A DNA stretch of 5,062 bases, taken from the NCBI GenBank assembly GCA_927911475.1, contig CAKMPP010000043.1:1-5062 (forward strand), written 5' to 3'. The translations under genes were made by a program, and so were the position numbers. The notes beneath the pieces are model-generated. The model saw only the letters and a list, made by a program, of their open reading frames with translations, was not told the DNA's origin and searched no databases. The stretch comes from an uncultured Solobacterium sp. Its GTDB lineage: Bacteria; Bacillota_I; Bacilli_A; Erysipelotrichales; Erysipelotrichaceae. Each line of letters opens with the position of its first letter. Within the stretch, counting starts at the first letter, position 1. Of the stretch, positions 1 to 5,062 are shown piece by piece.

Positions 1-17
1 ATATTAATCTGAAAATT

Positions 18-53
18 CACGTGAAAAGGCGTAGGAATACGCCTTTTTTCGTG
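18..53 (+). terminator. Intrinsic terminator of the upstream gene
   Basis: A perfect 10-bp stem, AAAAGGCGTA (24-33) and TACGCCTTTT (38-47), closes on a GGAA tetraloop. The T run at 44-49 forms the 3' end of the stem and the tail. Outside it, CACG (18-21) can pair with CGTG (50-53) across a short internal mismatch, which lengthens the stem. The A run on the 5' side means it could also terminate transcription coming from the right. It separates an unseen upstream gene from the operon promoter at 102-110. Confidence 0.9.
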
Positions 54-81
54 TGTAATTGATAAAAATCTCTAAGCGGGT

Positions 82-110
82 AAGTGAAATAAATGTGGAT
101 ATGGTATAAT
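82..110 (+). promoter_or_regulatory. Operon promoter, extended -10 type
   Basis: A consensus -10 TATAAT lies at 105-110, preceded by TG at 102-103, giving the TGnTATAAT extended -10 form. Seventeen bases upstream there is only a poor -35 (AAGTGA, 82-87), so recognition probably depends on the extended -10. Transcription would begin near 117, leaving a leader of about 20 nt before the ATG at 137. No other convincing promoter is visible before 4284, so it should drive the whole unknown gene-cmk-der-gpsA run. Confidence 0.75.
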
Positions 111-123
111 ATTTCTGTTTATT

Positions 124-128
124 GGGAG
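124..128 (+). promoter_or_regulatory. Ribosome binding site fixing the start at 137
   Basis: GGGAG at 124-128 lies 8 nt before ATG 137. It overlaps the in-frame TTG at 122, which would add only five residues and has no room for its own site. The ATG at 137 is therefore the better start. Confidence 0.8.
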
Positions 129-136
129 ATGTACAT

Positions 137-742
137 ATGGCTGAATTATCACGTATTAAGAAATATAAAGATTTGCGCGAAAGTATTGCGCAGGATTTAG
201 ATAGTAACGATGTAACAACAACCAAAGAGTTATCTCGTTTCCAAAAGAGACTAAATCAGATTGATGCAAATAATTTTCACAGAAGTGGAGATTATACAGA
301 GAGTGCTAGTGAGGGCGTTCATCGTCGTGTCAGTACTCCAATTACAAAAGTGGAACCTGTTCAACCAGTGATTTCTGAACCAGTCACTGCTTTTGAGCAT
401 GAAGAACCAGCACCAACATTAGCTGATTTTGAGGCCGGTGCTTTTACAACTGTAAATGACTTAGCTGGCTATGATAATGATTATCTGGATCAGTATATTC
501 GTGAAGTAAAGCAATATAATATCGAACAGGGTAATTCCTCTTTAGAAAACACATCCATGGATATCTTACGTAAGATTAAGGGTGATACAGCTGCAAGCAA
601 AAAGATTCAAGAAGCACGTAAAACTCCTGTGAAAAAGCCATATTCAAATAGTACAGGTACAACTGACATTCCATTTATGTCATCAAACAAACAACGTACA
701 ACCCAACCAGCTAAACCTGTAGTTCCATCACAAACAGGATAA
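137..742 (+). CDS. Unknown hydrophilic protein, probable N-terminal part of a frameshifted gene
   Basis: This is a 201-residue product that I do not recognise. Residues 1-45 are basic and helix-prone, with ELSR occurring at both 3-6 and 31-34. Residues 65-100 form a Pro/Glu/Val-rich linker. Residues 109-160 look like a second helical segment with aromatic and acidic positions (DNDYLDQYIREV at 113-124). Residues 160-201 are Lys/Thr/Pro-rich and probably disordered. There is no signal peptide and no membrane helix, so alone it would be cytoplasmic. It is first in the operon, behind its own promoter and a good SD. The TAA at 740-742 falls just where the +1 frame becomes open and stays coding-like through to the next ORF. 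The product is therefore probably the N-terminal half of a 387-residue membrane protein completed by the ORF at 780-1301. The coding call is secure; function is unknown. Confidence 0.8.
   Translation: MAELSRIKKYKDLRESIAQDLDSNDVTTTKELSRFQKRLNQIDANNFHRSGDYTESASEGVHRRVSTPITKVEPVQPVISEPVTAFEHEEPAPTLADFEAGAFTTVNDLAGYDNDYLDQYIREVKQYNIEQGNSSLENTSMDILRKIKGDTAASKKIQEARKTPVKKPYSNSTGTTDIPFMSSNKQRTTQPAKPVVPSQTG
723..742 (+). other. Probable +1 frameshift joining the two unknown ORFs
   Basis: The frame of the downstream ORF is open from 723, just after a TAG at 720-722. It reads DNLFDIPYTGDNNHVNDP directly into the annotated start region at 780. The upstream frame stops at 740-742. Dropping one base between about 723 and 740, for example from the AAA (732-734) or GG (737-738) runs, gives one continuous 387-codon gene over 137-1301. 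The intervening codons have the AT-rich third positions of the rest of the operon, and no strong start site lies between the parts. The GGA TAA context is not a known slippery site. Confidence 0.65.
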
Positions 743-779
743 TCTGTTTGATATACCATATACAGGTGATAACAATCAT

Positions 780-1301
780 GTGAATGATCCAATGAGTCTT
801 ACAAAAGAGGACATCATGGCTGAAGTTAAGAATTTAATGAACGAGAAGAGATCAAATCCACAAAATTCTCTTCCTGAAATTCCAGCCTTTACACCACGTG
901 TGAGTCATATGGATTCAAGAGACTACATGAGTCAAAATACAACAAGTTTCCCACCGTTAGATAATACTGCACAGTTTGGTGATGCTTTTGCGGATTTAAT
1001 GAATCCACAAGAGCCACGTAATGAGACAGGAGCAACTCAAAACAGTGATAGTGATGATGCATTTGCGATGTTTCCAAAGAAGACAGAGAACTACGAAAGT
1101 ACAAATCAACGTCTTTTGAATGAAACAACACAAATGCGTATCCAGTTAGATAACTATGAAGCAAATCTAACAGATGTGAATGAGAAGATGCAGTATACAA
1201 ACCATGTATTAAATATCGTGGTAGTTGTACTTATTTTATTGCTGTTAATCTTATTATTACTAGCAATTTATGGCATCGTAATGAATAGTGGTAGGGCATA
1301 A
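780..1301 (+). CDS. Unknown tail-anchored membrane protein, probable C-terminal part of the gene begun at 137
   Basis: The 173-residue open frame starts at a GTG. Residues 5-24 form a charged helix (LTKEDIMAEVKNLMNEK). Residues 25-100 are Pro/Asn/Ser/Asp-rich and likely unstructured. Residues 105-140 have the spacing of a coiled coil. Residues 144-167 are an almost uninterrupted Val/Leu/Ile membrane helix, followed by a six-residue tail (MNSGRA). With no N-terminal signal, the expected topology is a cytoplasmic body held by a C-terminal anchor. The start is doubtful: AGGTGAT (764-770) resembles the 3' part of a Shine-Dalgarno but is far from GTG 780, the ATG at 778 is followed at once by a stop, and ATG 792 has no site. 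The stop lies 1 nt before cmk. I favour its being the C-terminal half of the gene begun at 137. I do not recognise the family. Confidence 0.75.
   Translation: MNDPMSLTKEDIMAEVKNLMNEKRSNPQNSLPEIPAFTPRVSHMDSRDYMSQNTTSFPPLDNTAQFGDAFADLMNPQEPRNETGATQNSDSDDAFAMFPKKTENYESTNQRLLNETTQMRIQLDNYEANLTDVNEKMQYTNHVLNIVVVVLILLLLILLLLAIYGIVMNSGRA
1290..1296 (+). promoter_or_regulatory. Ribosome binding site of cmk, fixing its start at 1303
   Basis: GGTAGGG at 1290-1296, inside the last codons of the preceding ORF, is 6 nt from ATG 1303. The upstream in-frame GTG at 1288 overlaps this site and would add five residues not expected in the family, so 1303 is chosen. Confidence 0.75.
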
Positions 1302-1302
1302 G

Positions 1303-1977
1303 ATGAAGATAAATATTGCAATTGATGGACCTGGAGCAGCTGGAAAAAGTACCATTGCCAAGTGTCTAGCAAAGAAATTAAATTATGTACATTTAGATAC
1401 AGGTGCGATGTATCGTAGCACGGCATATAAAGCTTTACAAAATCATATTTGTTTAGAAGATGAAGAAGCTGTATGTAAAATGCTAGAGAATACAAAGATT
1501 CAGTTAGCAACGGATGGTTCTGTTTTCTTGGATGGAGAAGATGTATCTGATAAGATTCGTACAAATGAGATAAGTTTAGCTGCTAGTCTTGTATCTAAAT
1601 TAGCAAAAGTACGCCGTATGCTTGTAGAGCGTCAACAAGAAATGGCAAAGGAAAAGGGATTTATCATGGATGGCCGTGATATTGGAACTGTTGTTTTAAC
1701 CGATGCGGAAGTAAAGATATATATGACAGCTTCTCCGATGGCCCGTGCAAAGCGTAGATATGATCAGAATATTGCTAAGAATATTCCGACTGGTAGTATT
1801 GAAGAAATCGCCAAGGAAATTGCTGAACGTGATTTACAAGATATGACACGTGAAAATTCGCCACTTAAAAAGGCGGATGATGCAGTTGAAATTGACACAA
1901 GTGATATGTCAATTGAAGAAGTGACAGAATATATCTATCGTCTTGCTAAGCCTTTTATTGAAAAGGAGGTTTTGTAA
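1303..1977 (+). CDS. cmk: Cytidylate kinase
   Basis: Cytidylate kinase transfers phosphate from ATP to CMP or dCMP in the cytoplasm, feeding the CTP and dCTP pools and recycling CMP released by RNA turnover and phospholipid synthesis. The 224-residue length is typical of bacterial Cmk. Visible motifs are the P-loop GPGAAGKST (9-17), the DTGAMYR nucleotide-monophosphate site (32-38), DGRDIGT (123-129), and the lid/C-terminal region with R176, D177 and R183 followed by the conserved IDTS (197-200). The gene is complete. It starts 1 nt after the preceding stop, and its end carries the SD of der (AGGAGG, 1964-1969) with a TAATG stop-start overlap. Translation of cmk and der is therefore likely coupled. 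cmk close to der is a common Bacillota arrangement. Confidence 0.97.
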   Translation: MKINIAIDGPGAAGKSTIAKCLAKKLNYVHLDTGAMYRSTAYKALQNHICLEDEEAVCKMLENTKIQLATDGSVFLDGEDVSDKIRTNEISLAASLVSKLAKVRRMLVERQQEMAKEKGFIMDGRDIGTVVLTDAEVKIYMTASPMARAKRRYDQNIAKNIPTGSIEEIAKEIAERDLQDMTRENSPLKKADDAVEIDTSDMSIEEVTEYIYRLAKPFIEKEVL

Positions 1978-3290
1978 TGCATAGTGGAGTAATCGCAATT
2001 GTTGGTCGTCCTAATGTTGGGAAATCAACAATTTTTAATCGTATTGCTGGTTCTCGTGTATCTATCGTAGAAGATTATCCAGGTGTTACACGTGACCGTA
2101 TTTACACGACAGGTGAGTGGACTGGTAAGAAATTCCAATTAATTGATACTGGTGGTATCCAGTTAGCGGATCAACCATATCAGGAAGAGATTCGTGCACA
2201 AGTACAAATTGCGATGAATGAAGCAGATGTCATTCTATTTGTAGTAAACGGTAAGATGGGTATGACTGATGATGATTCGTATATCGCAGGCATCTTACAG
2301 AAACAGACGAAGCCAGTTGTACTAGCAGTGAATATGATTGATGATTCAACTCGTATGATGAATATCTATGAGTTCTATAATCTTGGTTTAGGTGATCCAA
2401 TCGCTGTATCTGGTGTACATGGTATTGGTATTGGTGATGTGCTAGATGAATGTTTACGTTTAATGCCTGAAGAAGATAAAGAAGATAAGCATACAGGTAT
2501 TCATATCGCTGTTATTGGCGAACCAAACGTTGGTAAGTCATCACTTGTAAATGCAATTCTAAAAGAAAAGCGTTCTATTGTTTCAAATGTTCAAGGTACG
2601 ACGCGTGATGCGGTTGATACACCATTTGTTTATGAAGGAAAGCCATATGTCATCGTAGATACAGCTGGTATTCGTAAGCGTGGTAAAGTATATGAATCAG
2701 TTGAAAAATACTCAGTATTAAGAGCGATGACAGCGATTGAACGTTGTGATGTAGCATTATTTGTGATTGATGGTGAAGCAGGTATTCGTGAACAAGATAA
2801 GCATGTTGCAGGATATGCATGTGAAGCTGGTAAGCCAATCGTCATCGTTGTCAATAAGTGGGATGCAGTTGAGAAGGACGATAAGACAATGAATGCGTTT
2901 ATTGAACGTATTCGTATTGAATTTGCATATTTAAGCTATGCGCCTATCGTATTTGTAAGTGCTTTAACACATCAAAGAGTAGATACAATTATTCCTGTGG
3001 TTGATCAGGTATATGAAAACTCATGCCGCCGTATCGCAACAAATATCCTGAATGAGGTAATCACAGATACACAGATTACAACACCTGCACCAGCGCGAAA
3101 TGGTAAGCGTTTCCGTGTATACTACGGTACACAGGTATCTATCCAACCACCAACATTTGTACTTTCCTGTAATGACCCACGACTGATGCACTTTACGTAT
3201 GAACGTTTCTTAGAGAACTCCTTGCGTCAAGCATTTGATTTTAGTGGTACACCAATTCGTATTGTTGTTAGAAAGAAGGTATCCGAATGA
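1977..3290 (+). CDS. der: Ribosome biogenesis GTPase Der (EngA)
   Basis: Der is the double-GTPase factor needed for late maturation of the 50S ribosomal subunit. The 437 residues match the usual length. G domain 1 has GRPNVGKS (10-17), VTRDR (37-41) and DTGG (57-60), but its G4 motif reads NMID (119-122) instead of NKxD. G domain 2 has GEPNVGKSS (181-189), GTTRDAVDT (207-215), DTAG (228-231), an intact NKWD (293-296) and SAL (328-330). Residues from about 350 to 437 form the KH-like domain, with the typical NDPRLMHFTYERFLEN stretch (399-414) and GTPIRI (424-429). The ATG overlaps the cmk stop by 1 nt and has a strong AGGAGG 7 nt upstream. Its own stop overlaps the gpsA start by 4 nt (ATGA). 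The frame is intact throughout. The identification is firm; the altered G4 is the only oddity. Confidence 0.98.
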   Translation: MHSGVIAIVGRPNVGKSTIFNRIAGSRVSIVEDYPGVTRDRIYTTGEWTGKKFQLIDTGGIQLADQPYQEEIRAQVQIAMNEADVILFVVNGKMGMTDDDSYIAGILQKQTKPVVLAVNMIDDSTRMMNIYEFYNLGLGDPIAVSGVHGIGIGDVLDECLRLMPEEDKEDKHTGIHIAVIGEPNVGKSSLVNAILKEKRSIVSNVQGTTRDAVDTPFVYEGKPYVIVDTAGIRKRGKVYESVEKYSVLRAMTAIERCDVALFVIDGEAGIREQDKHVAGYACEAGKPIVIVVNKWDAVEKDDKTMNAFIERIRIEFAYLSYAPIVFVSALTHQRVDTIIPVVDQVYENSCRRIATNILNEVITDTQITTPAPARNGKRFRVYYGTQVSIQPPTFVLSCNDPRLMHFTYERFLENSLRQAFDFSGTPIRIVVRKKVSE

Positions 3291-3748
3291 AAATATGTGT
3301 TCTAGGAACAGGTAGCTGGGGTACAGCCCTAGCTCAGGTTTTAGCTGATAACAAACAAGAAGTAATCATGTGGGGTATTGATCCATGTGAAGTTGAAGAT
3401 ATTGAAGTAAATCATCACAATACAAAGTTTTTTGAAACAGAAATTAACCATGACATTCATGCAAGTACAGATTTATCTGTCGTAGCGGATGCGGATGTCG
3501 TATTGGCTGCTGTTCCAACAATGGCACTTGAAGAAGTACTTACAAAAGCTAGTCAACATCTAACAAAGCCAGCGATTATTATCAATGTTGCTAAGGGATT
3601 CCACCCAGTTACACATGAACGCTTAAGTGTTGTAATTTCTAAGATTGTACCAACAGAAAAGTGTGCTGCTATCGTATCCTTGATTGGTCCATCTCACGCT
3701 GAGGAAGTAATTCAACGTTTTGATGACTTCTGTAAATGCGGTAAGTGA
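3287..3748 (+). CDS. gpsA: GpsA N-terminal fragment, NAD(P)-binding domain
   Basis: This is the 153-residue product of the frame as written. Residues 1-144 are genuine GpsA: the Rossmann dinucleotide-binding loop GTGSWG (7-12), AAVPT (74-78), VAKG with the conserved lysine K103 (101-104), and GPSHAEE (134-140). After R144 the reading drifts into nine non-homologous residues (FDDFCKCGK) before a TGA. The fragment lacks the whole substrate-binding and catalytic C-terminal domain, so it should be inactive alone. Confidence 0.8.
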   Translation: MKICVLGTGSWGTALAQVLADNKQEVIMWGIDPCEVEDIEVNHHNTKFFETEINHDIHASTDLSVVADADVVLAAVPTMALEEVLTKASQHLTKPAIIINVAKGFHPVTHERLSVVISKIVPTEKCAAIVSLIGPSHAEEVIQRFDDFCKCGK

Positions 3749-4277
3749 TAATGAGGAAGCTGCTAAGACAGTACAACACTTATTCTCTAACCAATACTTC
3801 CGTGTATACCGTAACTCTGATGTAATCGGTGCAGAAATTGGTGTTGCGATTAAGAATGTTATGGCAATTGCTAGTGGTATCTTAGAAGGTAGTGGACAGG
3901 GTGATAACGCAAGAGCAGGTCTTATGACACGTGGCCTTGCGGAGATGACTCGTTATGGTGTTGCTTTAGGTGGTAAACAAGAAACTTACTTAGGTCTTGA
4001 TGGTGTAGGGGACTTGATTGTTACTTGTACTTCACGACATTCTCGTAACTTCATGGCTGGCTATCAGATTGGTCTAGATAAAGGTGCTAAGAAGTTCTGG
4101 GAAGAAAACAAAAAGACTGTAGAAGGAGTATTTGCATGTAAAGTTGTTTATGAAGAGGCGAAGAAACGTAACATTTCAATGCCAATCACAAATGAAGTAT
4201 ATGCAGTACTATATGAAGGAAAAGCTCCATTAGATGCAATGAAAGATCTAATGGCAAGAGATTTAAAGGCAGAATAG
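3720..4277 (+). CDS. gpsA: GpsA C-terminal fragment, substrate-binding domain
   Basis: The open frame continues GpsA at native residue 145 and runs to the natural stop (185 codons). It carries GVAIKNVMAI with the catalytic lysine (native K189), DNARAGLMTRGLAEMTR (native 206-222), the GLDGVGDLIVTCTS stretch (native 236-249) and VEGV (native 278-281). The nominal TTG start at 3720 has no Shine-Dalgarno site and lies inside the upstream frame, so it is not a real start. Codon use matches the N-terminal part. It makes sense only as the second half of the split gene. Confidence 0.8.
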   Translation: MMTSVNAVSDNEEAAKTVQHLFSNQYFRVYRNSDVIGAEIGVAIKNVMAIASGILEGSGQGDNARAGLMTRGLAEMTRYGVALGGKQETYLGLDGVGDLIVTCTSRHSRNFMAGYQIGLDKGAKKFWEENKKTVEGVFACKVVYEEAKKRNISMPITNEVYAVLYEGKAPLDAMKDLMARDLKAE

Positions 4278-4283
4278 TATATT

Positions 4284-4310
4284 GGACATCTATATAGATG
4301 TCCTTATTTA
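4284..4310 (+). terminator. Terminator of the cmk-der-gpsA operon
   Basis: A perfect 20-base palindrome (4284-4303) with half-site GGACATCTAT can form an 8-9 bp hairpin. It is followed by TTATTTATTAT and begins 6 nt after the gpsA stop. It is a reasonable Rho-independent terminator. The tail contains A's, so efficiency may be moderate. Confidence 0.8.
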
Positions 4311-4380
4311 TTATCAAAAATCATACATAATGAAAAAATATAACGTTTAATTTGGTAGCTCTTCTTATTTGAGAGCGATT

Positions 4381-4412
4381 AATATCAGAAGTAAAATTGT
4401 GATATTTCTGAT
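4381..4412 (+). promoter_or_regulatory. Overlapping dyads at the lipoprotein promoter, possible operator
   Basis: Two interleaved inverted repeats share arms: AATATCA (4381-4387) with TGATATT (4400-4406), and ATCAGAA (4384-4390) with TTCTGAT (4406-4412). They cover the -35 and most of the spacer of the promoter at 4397-4425. That is a plausible position for a repressor site, but AT-rich DNA yields such pairs by chance fairly often and no known operator is recognised. Confidence 0.35.
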
Positions 4413-4425
4413 TTATAATTATAAT
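4397..4425 (+). promoter_or_regulatory. Promoter of the lipoprotein gene
   Basis: TTGTGA (-35, 4397-4402) and TATAAT (-10, 4420-4425) are separated by the ideal 17 bp. A second TATAAT lies immediately upstream (4414-4419) without a good -35. Transcription would start near 4432, giving a leader of about 30 nt that contains the AGGAGG site. Confidence 0.7.
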
Positions 4426-4447
4426 TAACCTTGTGGGGTATATGATT

Positions 4448-4453
4448 AGGAGG
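4448..4453 (+). promoter_or_regulatory. Ribosome binding site fixing the lipoprotein start at 4463
   Basis: AGGAGG lies 9 nt before ATG 4463. The in-frame GTG at 4433 sits at about the transcription start and would place this site inside the coding region. Starting at 4463 also gives a textbook lipoprotein signal. Confidence 0.85.
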
Positions 4454-4462
4454 TTATGTTTA

Positions 4463-4993
4463 ATGCTTAACTTTAAAAAGATACTTATGAGTATTTTGGG
4501 CTTGTTGATGATTACTACTTTAGTTGGATGTAATCCTTTTGATAGTAAGAATGCAAATAAGCAAGCAGCAGATGAAGAAAAGATTGATAAGGTTCTTCAA
4601 GGCTTTGAAAGAATGAAGACAGGTGAAATACACATCGTTAATACAGAAGATGGTAAACATTCTACTCCATTGCCAGGACAACCAGCTACGTATCACAATG
4701 AAAAGGAATTTACGGGTACATTTTACCTAAGACAAGATCTTATTTTAGGTAAATTTAAGAACGAAGCTGGTGTTGTTTACGATTATTATTATGAAGATGG
4801 TGAGTTATACTATAAATTAGAAACTCAATCGCAATGGAAACGCAAGAAATACGATACAGATAAACATGAAAGACCAGTTGGAATCCAGCGTGATACGATT
4901 TCATATTTCAGAACAATAGAAGATCAATTTACAATTACAGAAGATAAAGAAACTATCACAATACATTATCAAAAATTCTGTATAGATTCTTGA
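4463..4993 (+). CDS. Small lipoprotein of unknown function, possibly C-terminally truncated
   Basis: The 176-residue product begins with a lipoprotein signal: a positive N region (KK at 5-6), a hydrophobic core at about 7-21 and the lipobox LVGC with lipidated C23. The mature protein would be anchored to the outer face of the membrane. Residues 36-50 form a charged helix (EEKIDKVLQGFER). After that come alternating strand-like segments with many aromatics (GTFYLR 85-90, GVVYDYYYEDGELYYKLE 103-120, DQFTITEDKETITIHY 154-169). The pattern resembles single-domain beta-sheet lipoproteins such as LolA/LppX-like or DUF6612-type proteins, but I cannot assign a family. The protein stops abruptly at KFCIDS straight after a strand that normally sits mid-sheet, which suggests loss of the end. 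It has its own promoter and is not part of the upstream operon. The lipoprotein call is strong; function is unknown. Confidence 0.85.
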   Translation: MLNFKKILMSILGLLMITTLVGCNPFDSKNANKQAADEEKIDKVLQGFERMKTGEIHIVNTEDGKHSTPLPGQPATYHNEKEFTGTFYLRQDLILGKFKNEAGVVYDYYYEDGELYYKLETQSQWKRKKYDTDKHERPVGIQRDTISYFRTIEDQFTITEDKETITIHYQKFCIDS

Positions 4994-5008
4994 GTCAAAA
5001 TTCAGTAT

Positions 5009-5031
5009 TTATTTGCTACATCAGCAAATAA
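5009..5031. repeat. AT-rich hairpin downstream of the lipoprotein gene
   Basis: TTATTTGCT (5009-5017) pairs perfectly with AGCAAATAA (5023-5031) around a 5-nt loop, 15 nt after the lipoprotein stop. A T-rich stretch (5036-5045) follows after a short interruption. It may be a weak terminator, but the stem has only two G-C pairs and the T tract is not adjacent. Nothing else is recognisable from 4994 to 5062. Confidence 0.4.
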
Positions 5032-5062
5032 TCGCTTTCATTTTTCCCTGTGATAAAAGTGC

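Larger units (their letters stand above)
3287..4277 (+). pseudogene. gpsA: Glycerol-3-phosphate dehydrogenase [NAD(P)+], gpsA, interrupted by a one-base frameshift
   Basis: GpsA reduces dihydroxyacetone phosphate to sn-glycerol-3-phosphate, the backbone for membrane phospholipids. Both halves of the enzyme are present and well conserved but lie in different frames. Removing one T from TTTT at 3718-3721 restores a 329-residue protein in which IQR runs into LMTSVNAVS. That matches the spacing of the family between GPSHAEEV and the following strand. The start overlaps der by 4 nt, with an AAGG-type SD (3276-3279). The 185 codons beyond the lesion contain no further damage, so the break is either very recent or a sequence error. 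As written, the gene would give a dead N-terminal fragment. It is the last gene before the terminator at 4284. Confidence 0.88.

Noticed and set aside
4..225. 73-codon open frame on the minus strand over the promoter region
   Set aside because: It runs through the terminator, the promoter and the start of the real gene. It lacks a Shine-Dalgarno site and has no recognisable protein features.
735..743. prfB-like programmed frameshift at GGA TAA
   Set aside because: After a +1 slip the GGA tRNA would have to re-pair with GAT, a poor match. There is no upstream internal Shine-Dalgarno in the prfB position.
764..770. AGGTGAT as a real Shine-Dalgarno for a separate gene at 780
   Set aside because: It matches only the 3' portion of the consensus and is too far from GTG 780. 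The nearer ATG at 778 meets a stop immediately. The continuous open frame from 723 explains the region better, though this is not excluded.
889..1200. 103-codon minus-strand open frame, rich in His, Ser and Leu
   Set aside because: Its composition is that of a reverse-strand shadow of the AT-rich coding sequence. It has no start signal and the plus-strand ORF is better supported.
1268..1564. 98-codon minus-strand open frame over the start of cmk
   Set aside because: It lies opposite the conserved cmk coding sequence with no supporting signals.
2630..2854. Two minus-strand open frames inside der
   Set aside because: Both are opposite the second GTPase domain of Der and have no start signals.
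3716..3725. Programmed +1 frameshifting in gpsA
   Set aside because: CGT TTT GAT lacks a hungry or stop codon after the slip site. The enzyme is not known to use recoding, and a four-T run is too short for efficient polymerase slippage.
4358..4376. Small inverted repeat GCTCTT/GAGAGC upstream of the lipoprotein
   Set aside because: It has a six-pair stem including one G-T pair, a 7-nt loop and no T tract, so it is probably chance.
4402..4410. The 9-mer ATATTTCTG occurs both here and at 109-117, near the two promoters
   Set aside because: It is AT-rich and sits at different positions relative to the two -10 boxes, so coincidence is likely.
5000..5062. Possible mobile element end or minus-strand gene tail at the right edge
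   Set aside because: A minus-strand frame ends near 5020 (tail ESDYLLM), but only 14 codons are visible. No terminal repeat or target duplication can be shown.

Overview
The window reads as a low-GC, Gram-positive (Bacillota) chromosome segment. Shine-Dalgarno sites are strong (AGGAGG-type), third codon positions are AT-rich, arginine is mostly CGT, and the order cmk-der-gpsA is a Bacillota arrangement. The protein sequences and the unfamiliar gene ahead of cmk suggest an Erysipelotrichia-like lineage. That placement is inference, not proof.

Layout: (1) 1-60 holds a strong intrinsic terminator for whatever lies upstream. (2) An extended -10 promoter (102-110) starts a compact operon: a two-part gene of unknown function (137-742 and 780-1301), cmk (1303-1977), der (1977-3290) and gpsA (3287-4277). 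The joints are very tight: a 1-nt gap before cmk, a 1-nt overlap cmk/der and a 4-nt overlap der/gpsA. A perfect hairpin plus T-rich tail at 4284-4310 closes the operon. (3) An independent unit follows: a sigma-A-type promoter (4397-4425) with overlapping dyads, then a small lipoprotein gene (4463-4993) that looks shortened at its C terminus. The last 69 bases hold no recognisable gene, only an AT-rich hairpin.

The operon joins CMP/dCMP phosphorylation (Cmk), 50S ribosome assembly (Der) and glycerol-3-phosphate supply for phospholipids (GpsA). These are growth housekeeping functions. The leading gene or genes encode a hydrophilic, linker-rich protein ending in a coiled coil and a C-terminal membrane helix. 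I do not recognise the family.

The most important irregularity is reading-frame damage. gpsA is split by one extra T in a TTTT run (3718-3721). The two unknown ORFs at the start of the operon also look like one 387-codon gene split by one extra base between about 723 and 740. Both lesions have the same sign and neither has the hallmarks of programmed frameshifting, so sequence or assembly error is the leading explanation and real mutation the alternative. I see no evidence of a novel defence, mobile or RNA system here. The best candidate for something undescribed is the tail-anchored protein that leads the operon.
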